A DNA stretch of 32,511 nt from Clostridiales bacterium (GTDB lineage: Bacteria; Bacillota; Clostridia; Lachnospirales; JAISER01). Below are positions 7,557 through 14,218 of this stretch, one piece after another. The notes under the pieces were generated by a model, which did no database searches, was not told the origin of the DNA, and saw only the letters and a program-made list of their open reading frames with translations. Location: NCBI GenBank assembly GCA_031263985.1, contig JAISER010000086.1:1-32511 (forward strand), written 5' to 3'. How positions within the stretch are numbered: position 1 is the stretch's first letter; every line of letters begins with the position of its first letter. The position numbers and the translations under genes were made by a program.

Positions 7557-7631
7557 GCGAGTCGAGAAGGCCGACGTCGTTCAGACCGGCCCTTTAAAAA
7601 ACTTTTTGGCGGATTTGCGCGAAAACGCGTG

Positions 7632-7661
7632 TTGACAACGTTCCGATCTGAATGATAAGAT
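7632..7661 (+). promoter_or_regulatory. Sigma-A type promoter
   Basis: TTGACA (7632-7637) and TAAGAT (7656-7661) have an 18-bp spacer. Transcription is expected from about 7668, directly into the hairpins ending at 7735. Confidence 0.55.
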
Positions 7662-7667
7662 TATATC

Positions 7668-7735
7668 AGACGACATAAGTCGTATTTTTCGCTGAATCGC
7701 GTTTGTCGCGGGTTTGACGCTAAACGCGATTTTTT
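7668..7735 (+). ncRNA. Candidate ~70-nt small RNA or attenuator before asd
   Basis: Between the promoter at 7632-7661 and the terminator at 7695-7735 lies room only for a 65-70 nt RNA. It folds into a small hairpin (ACGAC-ATAA-GTCGT, followed by ATTTTT) and the terminator hairpin. No start codon with a ribosome site is present. It could be a small RNA, or the remains of an attenuation control for the lysine operon. Confidence 0.4.
7695..7735 (+). terminator. Intrinsic terminator
   Basis: AATCGCGTTT (7695-7704) pairs perfectly with AAACGCGATT (7722-7731) across a 17-base loop, followed by a T run. It lies between the TTGACA promoter and asd. Confidence 0.75.
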
Positions 7736-7760
7736 AATTATCGTTAAAAACTACGCTGTC

Positions 7761-7922
7761 AGAGCCTGTTCAAGATCCCCATTTCGCGTCTTTTCGGCTT
7801 ATTAGACCTGTCCCGGAATCTGACTCCGGGCGGATTTTCCACAACGCGGCTTTTTCACTTTTTCGTTTGGCGAAAAATCATCACAAAAAAATCCGCTAAA
7901 AAAGAGATCTTGAACAGGCTCT
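7761..7922. repeat. Family B inverted-repeat element, copy B1 (162 bp)
   Basis: The ends AGAGCCTGTTCAAGATC and GATCTTGAACAGGCTCT form a perfect 17-bp inverted repeat. Relative to B2 it is inverted and lacks about 66 bp in the middle. A fragment of family D (AGACCTGTCCCGGAATC, from 7804) is embedded in its left arm. It is the best preserved pair of B ends in the window. Confidence 0.85.
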
Positions 7923-7926
7923 TAGC

Positions 7927-8031
7927 AATGCTGAACTGAGTCTAAAACATAACCAACCAGGCGAGGCTTGGCGACAAAACCCGGCGTTAAAAAACCGTTC
8001 GGCTGGCTATGGTTTAAACTACGTTCAGTAT
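7927..8031. repeat. Family C inverted-repeat element, copy C2
   Basis: The left end GCTGAACTGAGTCTAAAACA and the right end TGGTTTAAACTACGTTCAGT are inverted copies with mismatches. It starts five bases after the end of B1. The internal CCGTTCGGCTGG resembles C1 and C3. Confidence 0.75.
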
Positions 8032-8119
8032 AAAGCGGCGCTTTTGGGAAGAGCTTTTCTGGACGCGAGAAATAACATCGCGCGGATAAAGCGAATATAA
8101 TGCTTGGAGGTGCATGAAA

Positions 8120-9106
8120 ATGAAAGCGGTAAACGTCGCTGTCGTTGGCGTTACAGGCATGGTTGGCCGTATGTTTTTGAAAGTGCTGGAGGAACGTGAT
8201 TTTCCCGTCGATAAATTTTACGCCTTCGCGTCATCGCGTTCCGCGGGCGGCGAGATAGAGTTCAAAGGAAAGAAGCGCGTCGTGATCGAGCTGACCGAAA
8301 GCTCGTTCGACGGGCAAGGCATAGACATCGCTTTGTTCTCCGCCGGCGGCGCCGTAAGCGGTCGCTTCGCGCCGTTCGCGGCGAAAAGCGGTTGCGTGGT
8401 GATCGACAACAGCTCGCATTGGCGCATGAACGACGACGTGCCTCTTGTAGTTCCGGAAGTAAACCCTGAAGACGCGTTTTTGAACAAGGGCATCATAGCG
8501 AACCCGAATTGCTCCACCATACAGGCGGTCGTGGCGCTGAAACCGCTTCACGACGCGTACAAGATAAAGCGCGTCGTTTACTCGACTTACCAAGCTGTTT
8601 CCGGCGCGGGCATGGGCGGCCTGACGGATTTGACGGAAGGACTCAAGGGCGCCCCGCCGAAAAAATTTCCGCGCCCGATAGCGGGCAATTGTCTGCCGCA
8701 TATAGACGTTTTCACTGAAAGCGGCTATACTAAGGAAGAGATTAAAATGATCGAGGAAACGCGCAAGATTTTGCATGAACCTGCGCTTCGGGTCACGGCC
8801 ACCGCCGTAAGGACGCCAGTCATCACAGGTCATAGCGAATCTATAAACGTGGAGTTTGAAAAGCCGTTTGAACTGGAGAAGGTCATTGAAACGCTGAAGT
8901 CGGCGCCGGGCGTCGTCGTGAAATCGAAATCGGACGAGTATCCCACGCCGCTTGAAATCGCCGGCTCCGACGAGGTATATGTCGGCAGGATACGCCGTGA
9001 CGAAAGCGTTGAAAACGGCGTGAATCTTTGGGTTGTCGCGGACAACTTGCGAAAGGGAGCCGCCACGAACGCCGTTCAGATAGCTCAGTCGTTACTTGCG
9101 CGCTAG
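8120..9106 (+). CDS. asd: Aspartate-semialdehyde dehydrogenase
   Basis: Asd reduces aspartyl-4-phosphate to aspartate-4-semialdehyde with NADPH, the branch point to lysine/diaminopimelate, threonine and methionine. The protein has 328 residues from this start. The N-terminal Rossmann motif is VGVTGMVGR, and Cys131 in ANPNCSTIQ is the catalytic nucleophile. The substrate-binding QAVSGAGMGG loop follows. GGAGG (8106-8110) is nine bases from the ATG at 8120 and only three from the in-frame ATG at 8114, so I prefer 8120. It is the first gene of asd-dapA-dapB, with 23 bp to dapA. No lysine riboswitch is visible upstream; two repeats and a terminator are there instead. Confidence 0.97.
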   Translation: MKAVNVAVVGVTGMVGRMFLKVLEERDFPVDKFYAFASSRSAGGEIEFKGKKRVVIELTESSFDGQGIDIALFSAGGAVSGRFAPFAAKSGCVVIDNSSHWRMNDDVPLVVPEVNPEDAFLNKGIIANPNCSTIQAVVALKPLHDAYKIKRVVYSTYQAVSGAGMGGLTDLTEGLKGAPPKKFPRPIAGNCLPHIDVFTESGYTKEEIKMIEETRKILHEPALRVTATAVRTPVITGHSESINVEFEKPFELEKVIETLKSAPGVVVKSKSDEYPTPLEIAGSDEVYVGRIRRDESVENGVNLWVVADNLRKGAATNAVQIAQSLLAR

Positions 9107-9129
9107 GTTTTTAAGGTGGGGGGATATTT

Positions 9130-10026
9130 ATGTCAATATTCATCGGATGCGGCGTCGCCGCCGCCACGCCGTTTGACAACGAAGGAAAAGTCAACTATAA
9201 CGAGTATGAAAAATTTATAGACTATTTGATAAAAAACGGAGCGGACGCCATAATATCTTGCGGAACTACGGGCGAATCGGCTACGCTTGAAGGCGCCGAG
9301 GATATGGACGTAATAAGATGCGCCGTAACCGCCGCTTCCGGACGCGTTCCCGTAATCGCGGGAACGGGTAGCAACAACACCGAGTTCGGCGTACGCATGA
9401 CGCGCGACGCGCGAAAAACCGGCGCTGACGCGTGTCTTATCGTTACGCCGTACTATAATAAGACTACGCAAAGAGGGCTTGTAAGGCATTTTACGACGCT
9501 CGCTTCCGCGACCGAACTGCCGGTCATACTGTATAACGTGCCGTCGCGCACCGGGCTTAATATAGCGCCATCCACGGCGCGCGAACTGTCTAAGGTCGAT
9601 AATATCGTCGCGCTGAAAGAGGCTAGCGGCGATATCTCGCAAATAGCCGAGGTAGCGGAGTTATGCGGCGACGCTTTGGACATCTATTCCGGCAACGATG
9701 ACCAGATCATCCCTATTCTGTCGCTTGGCGGCAAGGGCGTAATATCCGTTTTGGCGAATGTGGCGCCGCGCCGCGCGCACGACATATGCGCGAAATTTTT
9801 CGCCGGCGACGCGGCCGGCGGTCTTAAAGAGCAGCTCGCCGCGCTGGACCTTGTGCGCGCGCTGTTTTGCGAGACTAGCCCCATACCGGTCAAAGAAGCG
9901 CTTAATACGCTGGGCTGGAATTTTGGAAAATGCCGTATGCCTTTAATCGATATGGAAGATAAAAACCGCGAAAGACTTGTCAAGGCTATGGAAAACTATG
10001 GGCTTTTGCCGAAAAGCGAAGGATAA
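9130..10026 (+). CDS. dapA: 4-hydroxy-tetrahydrodipicolinate synthase
   Basis: DapA condenses pyruvate with aspartate semialdehyde, the first step specific to diaminopimelate and lysine. The 298 residues form a single TIM barrel. GTTGES (45-50) binds pyruvate, TPYYN (106-110) and YNVPSRTG (135-142) carry the catalytic Tyr and the Arg that binds the substrate carboxylate, and Lys163 in ALKEASGD is the Schiff-base residue. GGTGGGGGG lies upstream of the ATG at good spacing. It lies 23 bp after asd and five bp before dapB, so the three are likely cotranscribed. All key residues are present. Confidence 0.97.
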   Translation: MSIFIGCGVAAATPFDNEGKVNYNEYEKFIDYLIKNGADAIISCGTTGESATLEGAEDMDVIRCAVTAASGRVPVIAGTGSNNTEFGVRMTRDARKTGADACLIVTPYYNKTTQRGLVRHFTTLASATELPVILYNVPSRTGLNIAPSTARELSKVDNIVALKEASGDISQIAEVAELCGDALDIYSGNDDQIIPILSLGGKGVISVLANVAPRRAHDICAKFFAGDAAGGLKEQLAALDLVRALFCETSPIPVKEALNTLGWNFGKCRMPLIDMEDKNRERLVKAMENYGLLPKSEG

Positions 10027-10031
10027 AAACG

Positions 10032-10784
10032 ATGTTTAAAATGATATTAAACGGATATTTGGGCGTTATGGGCGGCGTAATACGCGCCATTCAGACCGGC
10101 GAGCATGAGATTGTCGCCGGGGCGGACGTTATGCCGCCCGGTTCAGCTATGCCGTTTCCCACATACGTGAATATATCCGACTGCGATATGCCGGCCGACG
10201 TTATATTGGACTTTTCGACGGCGTCGGCTGTGCCGAATGTGTTGCGCTACGCCGAAAAGAGACGCGTGCCTGTCGTGATTTGCACGACGGGGCTTTCGGA
10301 CGCGACTGTAGAACAGTTGAACGAATGCGCGAAAAGCGTGGCGGTTTTTCATTCCGCTAACATGTCGCTGGGTATAAACCTGCTTGCGTCGGTCGTACGA
10401 AAGGCCGCGCTCGCGCTGTCCGGGTTCGACGTCGAAATCGTGGAAAAGCATCATAACAAAAAAATCGACGCGCCCAGCGGAACAGCTATGTTACTCGCGG
10501 AATCCATAAATGACGCGCTGGATGAAAAACTGTCTTACGTTTACGACCGCACCGCGTCACGCGAAAGACGGGGCGAAAATCAAATAGGCATACACTCCGT
10601 GCGCTGCGGTTCCGTCGTGGGCGAGCATACGGTCATCTTCGCCGGAGCGAATGAAGTCCTGGAGTTTACTCATATCGCTCAGTCGAAAGAAGTGTTCGCG
10701 CGTGGCGCTCTGCGCGCCGCCAAATACGTCAAAGACAAGCCTCCCGGCTTATACGCCATGCGCGACATAATAGAAGAGCTATAA
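10032..10784 (+). CDS. dapB: 4-hydroxy-tetrahydrodipicolinate reductase
   Basis: DapB reduces the DapA product to tetrahydrodipicolinate with NAD(P)H. The 250 residues show the N-terminal dinucleotide motif NGYLGVMG (7-14), the central CTTG, and the catalytic segment EKHHNKKIDAPSGTA (138-152) with His140-His141 and Lys144. The protein ends with the expected GLYAMRDII. AAGGA (10018-10022) sits nine bases before the ATG. The glycine-rich loop is slightly unusual (a Tyr instead of a small residue after Asn-Gly), but the family call is clear. Repeat A2 is inserted at the stop codon, and its 9-bp target duplication includes the TAA, so the protein end is preserved. Confidence 0.95.
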   Translation: MFKMILNGYLGVMGGVIRAIQTGEHEIVAGADVMPPGSAMPFPTYVNISDCDMPADVILDFSTASAVPNVLRYAEKRRVPVVICTTGLSDATVEQLNECAKSVAVFHSANMSLGINLLASVVRKAALALSGFDVEIVEKHHNKKIDAPSGTAMLLAESINDALDEKLSYVYDRTASRERRGENQIGIHSVRCGSVVGEHTVIFAGANEVLEFTHIAQSKEVFARGALRAAKYVKDKPPGLYAMRDIIEEL

Positions 10785-10789
10785 ATTAT

Positions 10790-10909
10790 AATGACTATCC
10801 AAACAAGTCATAAAGACCTTGGGACTCCGCCCCAAACCCCGCCGGGGTCTTCGACCCCGGACCCCGCGCCGCGCATTTGCGCGGCTTCATGAAGCGATTG
10901 AATAGTCAT
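10790..10909 (+). repeat. Family A inverted-repeat element, copy A2 (120 bp)
   Basis: It is the same length and has the same ends as A1 (one mismatch in the right end, GAATAGTCAT). The 9-bp direct repeat ATAAATTAT flanks it (10781-10789 and 10910-10918). The left copy of this duplication contains the dapB stop codon TAA (10782-10784). The three internal hairpins are conserved. It lies between dapB and the probable operon terminator. Confidence 0.85.
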
Positions 10910-11026
10910 ATAAATTATAGAATAGCTGTAGATCGACATGTGATATATACGGAGCTTTTAAGAAGAAAAACTTACCTCAAAGGAATAAGCTTTCTCACCT
11001 TTAACTTTTAACTGGACAATTTATCG

Positions 11027-11052
11027 AAACCGGCGAATTCGGCCGGTTTTTT
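11027..11052 (+). terminator. Intrinsic terminator, probably of asd-dapA-dapB
   Basis: AAACCGGC (11027-11034) pairs with GCCGGTTT (11042-11049) over a 7-base loop, followed by TTTC and TT. It is the first good terminator after dapB; repeat A2 has pushed it 120 bp further away. Confidence 0.7.
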
Positions 11053-11083
11053 CTTGCTATTTTCCCGCGCTGACAGTATAGTT

Positions 11084-11308
11084 AATACTTAACTCAATCT
11101 AAGCGCCATAATCATCCGAACGGTCTTTTTCACGCCGGACTTTTGTCGCGAAGACTCGCCGAACCCCGTTGGTTCGCCCGCGTTCCGCGCCTGGCCCAAC
11201 GCGAAAAATCCGCTCGTGAATCCGTCGAAATCAGGTTCCGTGGCAGGTCTAGTATAACAAAATACGGCGCCGAAAATACGCGAAACGGAACTTTTGAACA
11301 GGTTTTTA
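11084..11308. repeat. Decayed repeat cluster (C4 fragment, then B4 with D4)
   Basis: Positions 11084-11140 resemble the left half of family C (CATCCGAACGGTCTTTTTCA shared with C1). Positions 11226-11252 end in TCCGTGGCAGGTCT like the right end of family D, and 11275-11308 (TACGCGAAACGGAACTTTTG, then AACAGG) resembles the right arm of family B. The left ends are missing, so these are old, degenerate copies. Confidence 0.5.
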
Positions 11309-11360
11309 TGGACCGGTGCGAGCCGTCCGTTTAACGATTGGTCGCGATTGGAGAATAATT

Positions 11361-12086
11361 ATGAAGGATAGATATACGTTCGAGGAATTTTGCGGCATAA
11401 TAGACCAGCTTTTAGGAGAAAACGGATGTCCGTGGGATAAAGAGCAAACGCATGAATCGCTTGCGCCGAACTTCTTGGAAGAGTGTTACGAGGTCATTGA
11501 CGCCGCGCTTAACGGCGACGGGACCGCGCTGTGCGAAGAGTTGGGCGACGTGCTTTTGCATGTAGTGATTAACTCTAAAATGTCAGAGATCGACGGTGGT
11601 TTTTCGCTCGCGGACGTGGTGAGCGGCGTAAGCCGTAAGATGATAGGACGCCATCCGCATATCTTTAAGACTCCGACCGCGCTTACATCCGCGGATGTAC
11701 TGAATAATTGGGATGATATAAAGAAAAAGGAAAAGGGCTATGCATCGGACGCCGACGCGCTGAAACGCATTCCGCGCGCCGCGCCGGCGCTCGTTCGCGC
11801 GGCTAAAGCGTTGTCTAAAGCCGGTAAAACCAGCGTGGACGCGCCTCCGGCCAGCATGTCGGCAGAAGACGCGCTGGCCGAGATGGGGCGGCTGTTGGAT
11901 GAACTAAGGGCCGTTTACTCGACAAATAACGACAAGATCGCGGCCCTTATAGGAGAATCTCTGCTGACTTTAACGGCGTTTTCAACAAAAATGCAAATAA
12001 ACGCCGAATTCGCCTTGACAAACGCTATTGAACAGTTTATAAATAGATTTGAAATTGTTGAGAAAAGAACCTTTTTATTGGAATAA
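11361..12086 (+). CDS. mazG: Nucleoside triphosphate pyrophosphohydrolase MazG
   Basis: MazG hydrolyses nucleoside triphosphates to monophosphates and pyrophosphate, cleansing the pool of abnormal nucleotides. From the ATG at 11361, with TTGGAGA just upstream, the protein has 241 residues. An in-frame start 45 bp earlier has no ribosome site. The first MazG domain is intact: GCPWDKEQTHESL (22-34), EECYE (40-44) and EELGD (59-63). The second domain has lost the usual EELGDLL pattern and reads ALIGESL near 205-211, so it may not bind metal. It is followed 210 bp later by hup, as in many Clostridia. The family identification is secure. Confidence 0.93.
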   Translation: MKDRYTFEEFCGIIDQLLGENGCPWDKEQTHESLAPNFLEECYEVIDAALNGDGTALCEELGDVLLHVVINSKMSEIDGGFSLADVVSGVSRKMIGRHPHIFKTPTALTSADVLNNWDDIKKKEKGYASDADALKRIPRAAPALVRAAKALSKAGKTSVDAPPASMSAEDALAEMGRLLDELRAVYSTNNDKIAALIGESLLTLTAFSTKMQINAEFALTNAIEQFINRFEIVEKRTFLLE

Positions 12087-12296
12087 CTTCATAGGTGAGC
12101 GATGATTGACCGGCGCCCCGCCATCTCCGAAGCTTCTGAATTTTGACCAAAACAAGCTTTTGGAGCGAAGCGAACCATGCGCGGGACCTCCCCCGCTTGT
12201 TTAATTCTCCGCTCATATAGTTTTGTCCGGCGAATATCCAATGATTAGGCGCGCTAACTCGAATTAATTTCTTAAACTTTAAGGAGGAGTAACATA

Positions 12297-12575
12297 ATGA
12301 ACAAAAACGAGTTAATTGCCGCTATGTCTGAAAAATCTGGGTTTACAAAAAAAGACGCGGAAAAGTTTTTGAAGACTTTTGAGGACGTCATAGTGGATGA
12401 ACTTGTCAAAGGCGATAAAGTTCAACTAGTCGGCTTCGGCACTTTTGACGTGGCCGAGCGTTCCGCCCGCGAAGGCAGAAACCCGCAAACCGGCGACCCT
12501 ATGCCCATACCCGCCTCAAAAGCCCCCAGATTTAAGGTCGGCAAGGCGTTTAAAGACGCTGTAAACGGCAAGTAA
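12297..12575 (+). CDS. hup: DNA-binding protein HU
   Basis: HU is the small nucleoid protein that bends DNA as a dimer. The 92 residues match the family along their length: MNKNELIAAMSEKSGFTKKD, then GFGTF (47-51), the DNA-gripping arm with RNPQTG and the end KAPRFKVGKAFKDAVN. AAGGAGGAG lies seven bases before the ATG, as expected for an abundant protein. The position after mazG and before rqcP is a conserved clostridial arrangement. A terminator follows at 12601, so some transcripts end here. No clear promoter was found in the 210-bp gap before it. Confidence 0.97.
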   Translation: MNKNELIAAMSEKSGFTKKDAEKFLKTFEDVIVDELVKGDKVQLVGFGTFDVAERSAREGRNPQTGDPMPIPASKAPRFKVGKAFKDAVNGK

Positions 12576-12600
12576 CGCGTACATCCCATTACATTCAAGA

Positions 12601-12634
12601 AAGGCTGTTTCTGTAGACAGCCTTTTGTGTTTTT
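12601..12634 (+). terminator. Intrinsic terminator after hup
   Basis: AAGGCTGT (12601-12608) pairs with ACAGCCTT (12617-12624) over an 8-base loop, followed by TTGTGTTTTT. It lies between hup and rqcP and probably limits read-through. Confidence 0.75.
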
Positions 12635-12661
12635 AAATTTCCGCATATGAGGTACTACTCT

Positions 12662-12901
12662 ATGAGGCTTGACAAATTCTTAAAGGTATCTCGCGTTATA
12701 AAGCGCAGAACGGTCGCTAACGAAGCGTGCGACGCGGGCCGCGTAACTATTAACGGCAAACTCGCCAAAGCGTCGACGCCCGTTAGCGTAGGCGACGTAA
12801 TCGAGATAAGATTCGGACAAACCTATACCAAGATAGAAGCGCTGAACGTAAATGAAAAGGCTAAAAAAGAAGAAGCCGCGGACATGTACCGCAGCCTTTG
12901 A
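12662..12901 (+). CDS. rqcP: RNA-binding S4-domain protein RqcP
   Basis: RqcP (YabO type) works with RqcH in ribosome-associated quality control, where stalled peptides on 50S subunits receive alanine tails. The 79 residues are a single S4 domain: MRLDKFLKVSRVIKRRTVAN, then ACDAGRVTINGK, ending with a Lys/Glu-rich tail. The ATG at 12662 is favoured because TGAGGT (12648-12653) is eight bases upstream and the protein then begins in the family manner. An ATG at 12647 overlaps that ribosome site. In spore formers, yabP and yabQ usually come next; here obg follows. The function is inferred from the family. Confidence 0.88.
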   Translation: MRLDKFLKVSRVIKRRTVANEACDAGRVTINGKLAKASTPVSVGDVIEIRFGQTYTKIEALNVNEKAKKEEAADMYRSL

Positions 12902-12936
12902 CAACCTTGGATTTAACAGTTTTGGAGATGAATTTA

Positions 12937-14214
12937 TTGTTTATAGACAAAGCCGCGATCAACGTCAAAAGCGGTAAAGGCGGCGATGGCTGCGTGTCGT
13001 TTTACCGCGCTAAATATATAGTGAGCGGCGGGCCTGACGGCGGCGACGGCGGCAGGGGCGGCGACGTAATATTCGAAGCGAGCGACGGTATGGTCACGCT
13101 GATGGACTTTCGCTATAAACGCAAGTTCGCCGCGCGGGACGGCGAAAACGGTCAAAAATGTAACCGTTCCGGCAAAAGCGGCGAGGACGTGACGATAAAG
13201 ACGCCCGTCGGCACAATCATACGTGAGACGAAATCCGGCAAGATAATGGCTGACATGACGACGCCGGGAGAAAGAATAACGCTACTGAAAGGCGGCCGCG
13301 GCGGCCGCGGCAATCAGCGCTTCGCCACGCCGACCAGGCAGGCTCCGCGTTACGCCGAGCCTGGCAAACCGTCAAAGTCTTATGATATTACGCTGGAGCT
13401 TAAGCTTATAGCCGACGTCGGCGTCATAGGCTTTCCAAACGTCGGGAAATCTACGCTCTTGTCAATGGCTACGAACGCTAACCCCAAAATAGCCAATTAT
13501 CATTTCACTACGCTGTCGCCTAATTTAGGCGTTGTAAGAGACGCTTACGGCGAAGATTTCGTATTGGCGGACATACCGGGGCTTATAGAGGGCGCCGGAA
13601 CCGGGGCGGGGCTTGGATATGATTTTTTACGCCATATAGAGCGTACGCGCGCGCTCATTCACGTCGTTGACGCGTCCGGCATGGAAGGAACCGATCCTGT
13701 CGAAAGCGTATACAAAATAAACGCCGAACTTAAGAGTTACAACGAAAAACTTACCGAACTTCCGCAAGTCATAGCCGCCAACAAAATGGATCTTTGCGAG
13801 ACGCGCGAAAATTTTGAACGCCTTAAAGACGAGTTTGAAAAACAGGGAATAGACGTGTTCGCTATTTCCGCCGCCTCCAACGACGGCATAACTCCGCTTA
13901 TAAGCCACATGGCGCGCGTTTTAAAGGATAACCCCGATCGCGTGGCGTTTCATGCGTCATTCGACTTTTTTGAAGAGCCGCCCGACGATGAAGAGCCTGT
14001 AATCGTTGAAAAAACGGGCGAAAGAAATTTTTCCGTGCGCGGCTCCACCGTTGAAAAGATGCTTGGGCGGACGAATCTGGATACGGAAAAAGGGTTCGCT
14101 TTCTTTCAGAAGTTTTTAAAAGACGTCGGCATAACAAGACAGCTTGACGAATTAGGCGTGAAAGACGGGGACACGGTCTCGGTATGCGGGTTTGAGTTTG
14201 AAAACTGGAGCTGA
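12937..14214 (+). CDS. obg: GTPase Obg (CgtA)
   Basis: Obg is an essential GTPase bound to the 50S subunit, linked to ribosome maturation and the stringent response. From the TTG at 12937 it has 425 residues. The glycine-rich Obg fold occupies about 1-158 (GPDGGDGGRGGDV and GGRGGRGNQRFA), the G domain begins with GFPNVGKST (165-173), has DIPG (212-215) and NKMD, and a C-terminal OCT domain follows from about 345. I choose TTG because GGAG (12924-12927) is nine bases before it and the protein then starts MFIDKAAINV as homologues do. The ATG at 12928 directly follows the GGAG. It lies 35 bp after rqcP and is followed by cinA at four bp. Confidence 0.95.
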   Translation: MFIDKAAINVKSGKGGDGCVSFYRAKYIVSGGPDGGDGGRGGDVIFEASDGMVTLMDFRYKRKFAARDGENGQKCNRSGKSGEDVTIKTPVGTIIRETKSGKIMADMTTPGERITLLKGGRGGRGNQRFATPTRQAPRYAEPGKPSKSYDITLELKLIADVGVIGFPNVGKSTLLSMATNANPKIANYHFTTLSPNLGVVRDAYGEDFVLADIPGLIEGAGTGAGLGYDFLRHIERTRALIHVVDASGMEGTDPVESVYKINAELKSYNEKLTELPQVIAANKMDLCETRENFERLKDEFEKQGIDVFAISAASNDGITPLISHMARVLKDNPDRVAFHASFDFFEEPPDDEEPVIVEKTGERNFSVRGSTVEKMLGRTNLDTEKGFAFFQKFLKDVGITRQLDELGVKDGDTVSVCGFEFENWS

Positions 14215-14218
14215 TGCT

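Larger units (their letters stand above)
7557..8119. other. pcrA-asd spacer with promoter-terminator module and repeats B1 and C2
   Basis: This 563-bp spacer contains a promoter and terminator 35 bp apart (7632-7735), then repeats B1 (7761-7922) and C2 (7927-8031). Without the repeats, the terminator would stand only about 115 bp before asd. I searched for lysine-riboswitch landmarks and saw none. Confidence 0.6.
10785..11360. other. dapB-mazG spacer with repeats A2, C4, B4 and a terminator
   Basis: The 576-bp spacer contains A2 (10790-10909), about 115 bp of AT-rich sequence without a gene, the terminator at 11027-11052, then decayed repeat material C4 and B4/D4 (about 11084-11308). I saw no clear promoter for mazG. 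Confidence 0.55.

Noticed and set aside
7558-7600. Intrinsic terminator after pcrA
   Set aside because: The stem (GGCCG/CGGCC) is only five pairs with a long loop and the T run is broken, so it is not called.
8096-8101. TATAAT just before asd as a -10 box
   Set aside because: A start from it would fall on the asd ribosome site, and no -35 box lies at the right distance.
7557-8119. Lysine riboswitch before asd
   Set aside because: The spacer consists largely of repeats B1 and C2, and none of the L-box landmarks could be found by eye.
11143-11334. 63-codon frame before mazG
   Set aside because: It runs through decayed repeats B4 and D4, has no ribosome site and an arginine-rich, random-looking product.
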